A stretch of DNA of 64,000 nt, taken from the NCBI GenBank assembly GCA_000245075.1, contig JH599972.1, positions 65,043 to 129,042 on the forward strand, read 5' to 3'. The position numbers were made by a program, and so were the translations under genes. The stretch comes from Acetobacteraceae bacterium AT-5844 (GTDB lineage: Bacteria; Pseudomonadota; Alphaproteobacteria; Acetobacterales; Acetobacteraceae). Under the pieces are notes generated by a model. That model was given only the letters and a program-made list of their open reading frames with translations, was not told the DNA's origin and searched no databases. Positions 61,027 to 64,000 of the stretch are shown here, piece after piece; the stretch's first letter is position 1; every line of letters starts with the position of its first letter.

Positions 61027-62163
61027 ATGAGCAACGCAGCCGGCACCGCCCTGGGGTTCGCCATCGCGGATAGGGTCTTCCGCCTGCCCCCGGACGCCGC
61101 GCCGGCCGCTCCACCGCCCGCCATGGCCCCCTTGCCGAACGCGCCGGAGGGCCTGCGCGGCCTCATCCTCCAGGGCGGCCGGCTGCTTGCGGTCTGGTGC
61201 TGGGACGCTGCCCCCACTGCCTGGGTGCGGCTGGAGGACGGGATGATCGGCGGGCACGCCGTTCCTTTGGCTGATGCCGATGCGCCGCTGCTGCGCCTCC
61301 CGGACCTGCCGCCGCCTCCCCCCGCACAGGCCATGCCCGCCGTGACCACCGCCCCCCGCACTGCCAGCGCCACCGCGCCTCTCGCCGTGACGCTAACCCT
61401 CGGCGCAGGGCGCGCTCATCTGCCCATGGCGGCGCTCGCCGGTATTCGCCCCTGGCCGGACAGCATCACACCCGTTCCCGACGCCGATGCCGGACTGCTC
61501 GGCTATGCGGCGATCACAGACGGCCCGGTGCTGCTGCTGTCGCCCGGCTGGTGCTTCGGCACCGCGGCCACCGAGCCGCCTACCCATCTCGCCATCCTGC
61601 GGCACGAGCATCGCCTGCTCGGCTTTCCCTGTCGCGCCGTCGCTCCGGGCGAGGCGGGGGAAGCCCTGCTGCCCCGGCTGACCGGCACCCCGGAAGGTCA
61701 GCGCATTCTCGCCCTGGCTCCCCGATCCCAGCCCATCGCTCCTCCACCGCCTCGCCCGCACCGGACATTGCTGCTCTGCCAGGCGGGAGGCGCGCCCTTC
61801 TTCCTCCCTGCATCGGAGGTGGAGGCCGTCATCCCCCCGCGCCGCCCGCTTCCCATGCCAGCGCCATCGGATGGCAGCGCCCCGCTGCTCGGCGCCTCCG
61901 CCCACCGGGGCGCGATACTGCCGGTCATCGATGCCGCAAGCCGCCTGGGCAGCGCACCACTTCCATCCGAGCCGCCGATGCTGCGCCTGCCCGGCACGCC
62001 ACCGCTTGCTCTCGCTGTTGCCAGTATCTCGGGGCTTCGCGCCATCCCGGAGGACGACATCGCCCCCATTCCGGGCGACGGCCTGATAGCGGCGATGGTC
62101 CACACCGAGGGCCGGCTCGTGCCGCTCTGCCATGCCGCAGCACTGGCGGGGCAGGCCGCATGA
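61027..62163 (+). CDS. Large CheW-like protein (probably two or three degenerate CheW units)
   Basis: 378 residues from ATG 61027, which has no clear ribosome site; a 24-codon frame from ATG 60956 ends on it (TGA/ATG). The C-terminal third is CheW-like: RTLLLCQAGGAPFFLPASEVEAVIPPRRPLPM and LLGASAHRGAILPVIDAASRLG. A second, weaker copy precedes it (LAVTLTLGAGRAHLPMAALAGIRPWPDSI; LLSPGWCFG), and the N-terminus (FAIADRVFRLPPDAA) may be a third fragment. Very Pro/Ala-rich between units. It would link receptor and CheA. Stop overlaps cheB start (ATGA). Confidence 0.75.
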   Translation: MSNAAGTALGFAIADRVFRLPPDAAPAAPPPAMAPLPNAPEGLRGLILQGGRLLAVWCWDAAPTAWVRLEDGMIGGHAVPLADADAPLLRLPDLPPPPPAQAMPAVTTAPRTASATAPLAVTLTLGAGRAHLPMAALAGIRPWPDSITPVPDADAGLLGYAAITDGPVLLLSPGWCFGTAATEPPTHLAILRHEHRLLGFPCRAVAPGEAGEALLPRLTGTPEGQRILALAPRSQPIAPPPPRPHRTLLLCQAGGAPFFLPASEVEAVIPPRRPLPMPAPSDGSAPLLGASAHRGAILPVIDAASRLGSAPLPSEPPMLRLPGTPPLALAVASISGLRAIPEDDIAPIPGDGLIAAMVHTEGRLVPLCHAAALAGQAA

Positions 62164-63206
62164 CCGCCCTACCCCGCGTGCTAGTGGTTGACGACAGCAG
62201 CTTCATGCGGCTCGCCCTCCGTCGCATCATCGAGGCCGATGCCGACCTCCTGGTGGTGGGTGAAGCCGCTGACGGGCTGGCCGGGGTGGAGGCCGCCGGC
62301 AGGCTGCACCCCGACCTCGTGGTGATGGATCTCGCCATGCCGGTTATGGGCGGCATCGAGGCCACGCGGCGCATCATGGCGATGCCTGCGCCACCGGCCA
62401 TCGTGGTCGTCAGCGCCCATACGCGGAACGGCTCCGCCCAGGCGCTGGAAGCGCTGGACCAGGGCGCGGCGGATTACCTGTGGAAAGACTCCGATCTCGG
62501 CGGCCCGGATCTCGCGCGGCTGGACCGGGAGTTGCGCCCCATCCTGCACCGCTGGGCCGCGGCCCGCCGCCCCCCGGAGCACCCTCTCCCCCGGAGTGAA
62601 AGACCAGCCCTGGCCGGCGCAAGGCCGGAAGTCCTGGTGATAGGCGCCTCCACCGGCGGCCCCGAGGCCCTCGCCGCCTTCCTGGAAGGCTGCGGCCCGC
62701 TGCCCATTCCCTGCGTCGTGGCGCAGCACATGCCCATGGGGCTGGCGCCGGAACTGGCCGCCGCTCTCTCCCGCCGGCTGTCGCGCCCGGCGGTGGTGGC
62801 CGAGGATGGCATGGCCCTCTCTTCCGGCTTGGTGGCGCTGCTGCCTGGGGGCAGCGACGGCGTGCTAGTCCGCCGTGCGGCCACAGGCGCCCTGGTCCTT
62901 CGGCTGGCGCCCACGGCGGCTCCTGTCCATCCTTCCGTCGACGTGCTTTTCCGCTCCACCGCGGCCACGGCCACCGGTGCGCTTGGGGTGGTGCTCAGCG
63001 GCATGGGGCGGGATGGTGCGGAAGGCGCCGCGGCCATGGCCGCGCGGGGCATGCCCGTCCTGGCGCAACAGCCGGAAAGCTGCATCGTCGGCGGCATGCC
63101 TGGCGCGGTCATCGCGGCCGGGCTGGCCCGGAGCGTTGCGCCGCCCGCCGCGCTTGGCGCCCAGGTCGCGGCCCTTCTGGCAACCATGCCACGCTCCGCG
63201 CCATGA
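62160..63206 (+). CDS. cheB: CheB: receiver-methylesterase
   Basis: 348 residues. N-terminal receiver: VDDSS, phospho-acceptor D57 in VVMDLAMPVMGG. C-terminal methylesterase with catalytic S164 (IGASTGG), H190 (AQHMPMG) and D285 (SGMGRDG). It removes methyl groups from, or deamidates, receptor glutamates. ATG 62160 overlaps the CheW-like stop. No cheR is visible in this part of the cluster, so methylation needs a gene beyond the window or elsewhere. Confidence 0.95.
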   Translation: MTALPRVLVVDDSSFMRLALRRIIEADADLLVVGEAADGLAGVEAAGRLHPDLVVMDLAMPVMGGIEATRRIMAMPAPPAIVVVSAHTRNGSAQALEALDQGAADYLWKDSDLGGPDLARLDRELRPILHRWAAARRPPEHPLPRSERPALAGARPEVLVIGASTGGPEALAAFLEGCGPLPIPCVVAQHMPMGLAPELAAALSRRLSRPAVVAEDGMALSSGLVALLPGGSDGVLVRRAATGALVLRLAPTAAPVHPSVDVLFRSTAATATGALGVVLSGMGRDGAEGAAAMAARGMPVLAQQPESCIVGGMPGAVIAAGLARSVAPPAALGAQVAALLATMPRSAP

Positions 63207-63916
63207 CCGGACAGCCCCTGGATCGCGAATTGCTGGAAGCCTTCGTGCCGGAATTCGCCGCCGGTCTGGCACGGCTGGAGGCCGCCGATACGCCACTGGC
63301 CGCCACCCGCATCCTGGACGGGCTGCAGGCCATGGCGGGGGCGCTGGGCCTCGCGGCGCTGGGCGAGGGGCTGGAAGCCGCCGCCGCCGCCACCGAACCC
63401 TTCGATGGTGCCGCCCTAGGCGCGGCGGTCGCGTCCTTGCGCCAGCAGCTCGCCACGGTCACGGGAGAGGCAGCGCCCCCAGAGGCGCGGCCGGCAGAGC
63501 CCTCCGCCGCTGCCATCCGCACCCTGGTGGTGGATGATTCGCCGACCATGCGCCGCATCCTGGCGGGCGTCCTCGCCCGCGACCCCGCCTTCACCGTCGT
63601 TGGAGAAGCCACCGACGGCGCCGAGGCGCTGAACGCGATGACGCTGCTTTTGCCTGACCTGATCATGCTCGATCTCGAGATGCCGGTGCTGGACGGATTC
63701 GGCTTCCTCCGCCACTGGGCACTGGCGGGGCATGGCGCGGTGGTCGTCGTCTCTTCCGCCGCCCCTCCTGGCTCGGCCGCCGCGCGCATACTGCGGCGCC
63801 TCGGTGCCTCCGGCATCGTCGGTAAGCCGACAGGTGCCTTGTCCTTCGATCTGGCGGAGAAGCGTGGCGATGCCATTCTCGCCGCTGCGCGCCATGCGGC
63901 GGGCCTGCCATGCTGA
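63203..63916 (+). CDS. Response regulator with N-terminal His-less Hpt-like domain
   Basis: 237 residues. Residues 1 to about 75 form a helical Hpt-like region (LLEAFVPEFAAGLARLEAAD ... LDGLQAMAGALGLAALGEGLEA) in which the expected AHSLKGSAG-type phospho-His reads LQAMAGALG, with no His. Residues 104-225 form a CheY-like receiver: VDDSPTMRRIL, D157 in IMLDLEMPVLDGFGF, and GKP switch lysine. It is the candidate output or phosphate-sink protein of the pathway. ATG 63203 overlaps the cheB stop (ATGA). Confidence 0.82.
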   Translation: MTGQPLDRELLEAFVPEFAAGLARLEAADTPLAATRILDGLQAMAGALGLAALGEGLEAAAAATEPFDGAALGAAVASLRQQLATVTGEAAPPEARPAEPSAAAIRTLVVDDSPTMRRILAGVLARDPAFTVVGEATDGAEALNAMTLLLPDLIMLDLEMPVLDGFGFLRHWALAGHGAVVVVSSAAPPGSAAARILRRLGASGIVGKPTGALSFDLAEKRGDAILAAARHAAGLPC

Positions 63917-64000
63917 ATGACGATGCCCTCTGGGATGAGTTCGGCGCCGAGGGCGAGGAGCATCTGGATAATGTCGAGCGCCTGCTCGCCTCCCCGCTCG
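63910..64000 (+). CDS. cheA: CheA-type histidine kinase, N-terminal fragment (runs off window)
   Basis: Only 30 codons are visible from ATG 63910, which overlaps the upstream stop by 7 bp. The sequence DALWDEFGAEGEEHLDNVERLLASPL resembles the first helix of an Hpt (P1) domain of CheA (FxxEAxEHLxxxExxLL). In this context a CheA is expected and otherwise missing; the catalytic domains lie beyond the right edge, so the call is from the start and context only. Confidence 0.65.
   Translation, partial: MLNDDALWDEFGAEGEEHLDNVERLLASPL

Noticed and set aside
60956-61030. 24-codon frame ending on the start of the CheW-like gene
   Set aside because: It overlaps like a coupled leader, but lacks any ribosome site and is Pro/Leu-rich by composition; not supported as a gene.
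1-64000. CRISPR arrays, tRNA/rRNA genes, insertion sequences, prophage or toxin-antitoxin modules
   Set aside because: Reading through, I saw no regularly spaced repeats, no tRNA-like cloverleaf or rRNA sequence, no transposase, integrase or paired toxin/antitoxin-like small genes.

Overview
The window is 64 kb of GC-rich, densely coding bacterial DNA with no rRNA, tRNA, CRISPR array or recognisable insertion sequence. Gene content points to a metabolically versatile alphaproteobacterium. I would guess the Acetobacteraceae/Roseomonas group, but this is inference. The pointers are orphan Bug-type (TctC) receptors, several ABC importers for organic acids, peptides or polyamines, a homogentisate operon under a MarR regulator, and a chemosensory cluster whose visible part has no flagellar genes.

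Layout. (1) 1-8.8 kb: a leftward 2-hydroxyacid dehydrogenase and enoyl-CoA hydratase diverge from a rightward operon. That operon encodes a peptide/opine-type ABC importer (two permeases and a fused double ATPase, no receptor), a CoA-transferase, a MaoC-like hydratase and a DUF993 TIM-barrel protein. Two copies of a palindromic element lie between them. (2) 8.8-14.1 kb: a shikimate-dehydrogenase-like protein and an NAD-epimerase (leftward) diverge from a Gfo/Idh/MocA oxidoreductase, an amidohydrolase and a sugar-isomerase-like protein. (3) 14.1-26.3 kb: DNA polymerase IV, a lytic transglycosylase, a MYG1 protein, a family-5 receptor, a polysaccharide deacetylase, a Bug receptor, and a Pot-type polyamine ABC importer split over two divergent units with a PuuB-like oxidase. 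(4) 26.3-35.4 kb: a flavoprotein, tandem-EthD and SDR operon diverges from a branched-chain-amino-acid-type importer with a LivM-LivG fusion; an IclR gene overlaps the importer's last gene tail to tail. (5) 35.4-40.3 kb: a LacI-centred locus (2-hydroxyacid dehydrogenase, Bug receptor, ModA-like binding protein, IclR, Asp/Glu racemase) with two matching LacI palindromes.

(6) 40.3-48.3 kb: homogentisate degradation. hmgA, fahA, a Bug receptor and maiA run leftward. A MarR gene diverges from hmgA, and a second leftward operon carries an FAD monooxygenase, a DUF2783 protein and a metallo-hydrolase-fold protein. A TCTC-N4-GAGA palindrome sits between the -35 and -10 of both operons, and a third copy sits in front of the SDR operon 15 kb away. 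hpd, which makes homogentisate from 4-hydroxyphenylpyruvate, lies at 55.5 kb next to its own Lrp/AsnC gene. (7) 48.7-54.4 kb: a MarR-associated operon with a two-component flavin monooxygenase, its reductase, an alpha/beta hydrolase, a six-Asp-box beta-propeller and an MFS transporter; this looks like an undescribed degradation pathway. (8) 56.6-64 kb: an NCS2 permease with an unusual C-terminal ATPase-like domain, then a chemosensory operon (MCP, RsbW-like kinase, STAS antagonist, double-CheW-like protein, CheB, a receiver with a His-less Hpt-like domain, start of CheA). This mixes chemotaxis-type and partner-switching signalling and is the most unusual system here.
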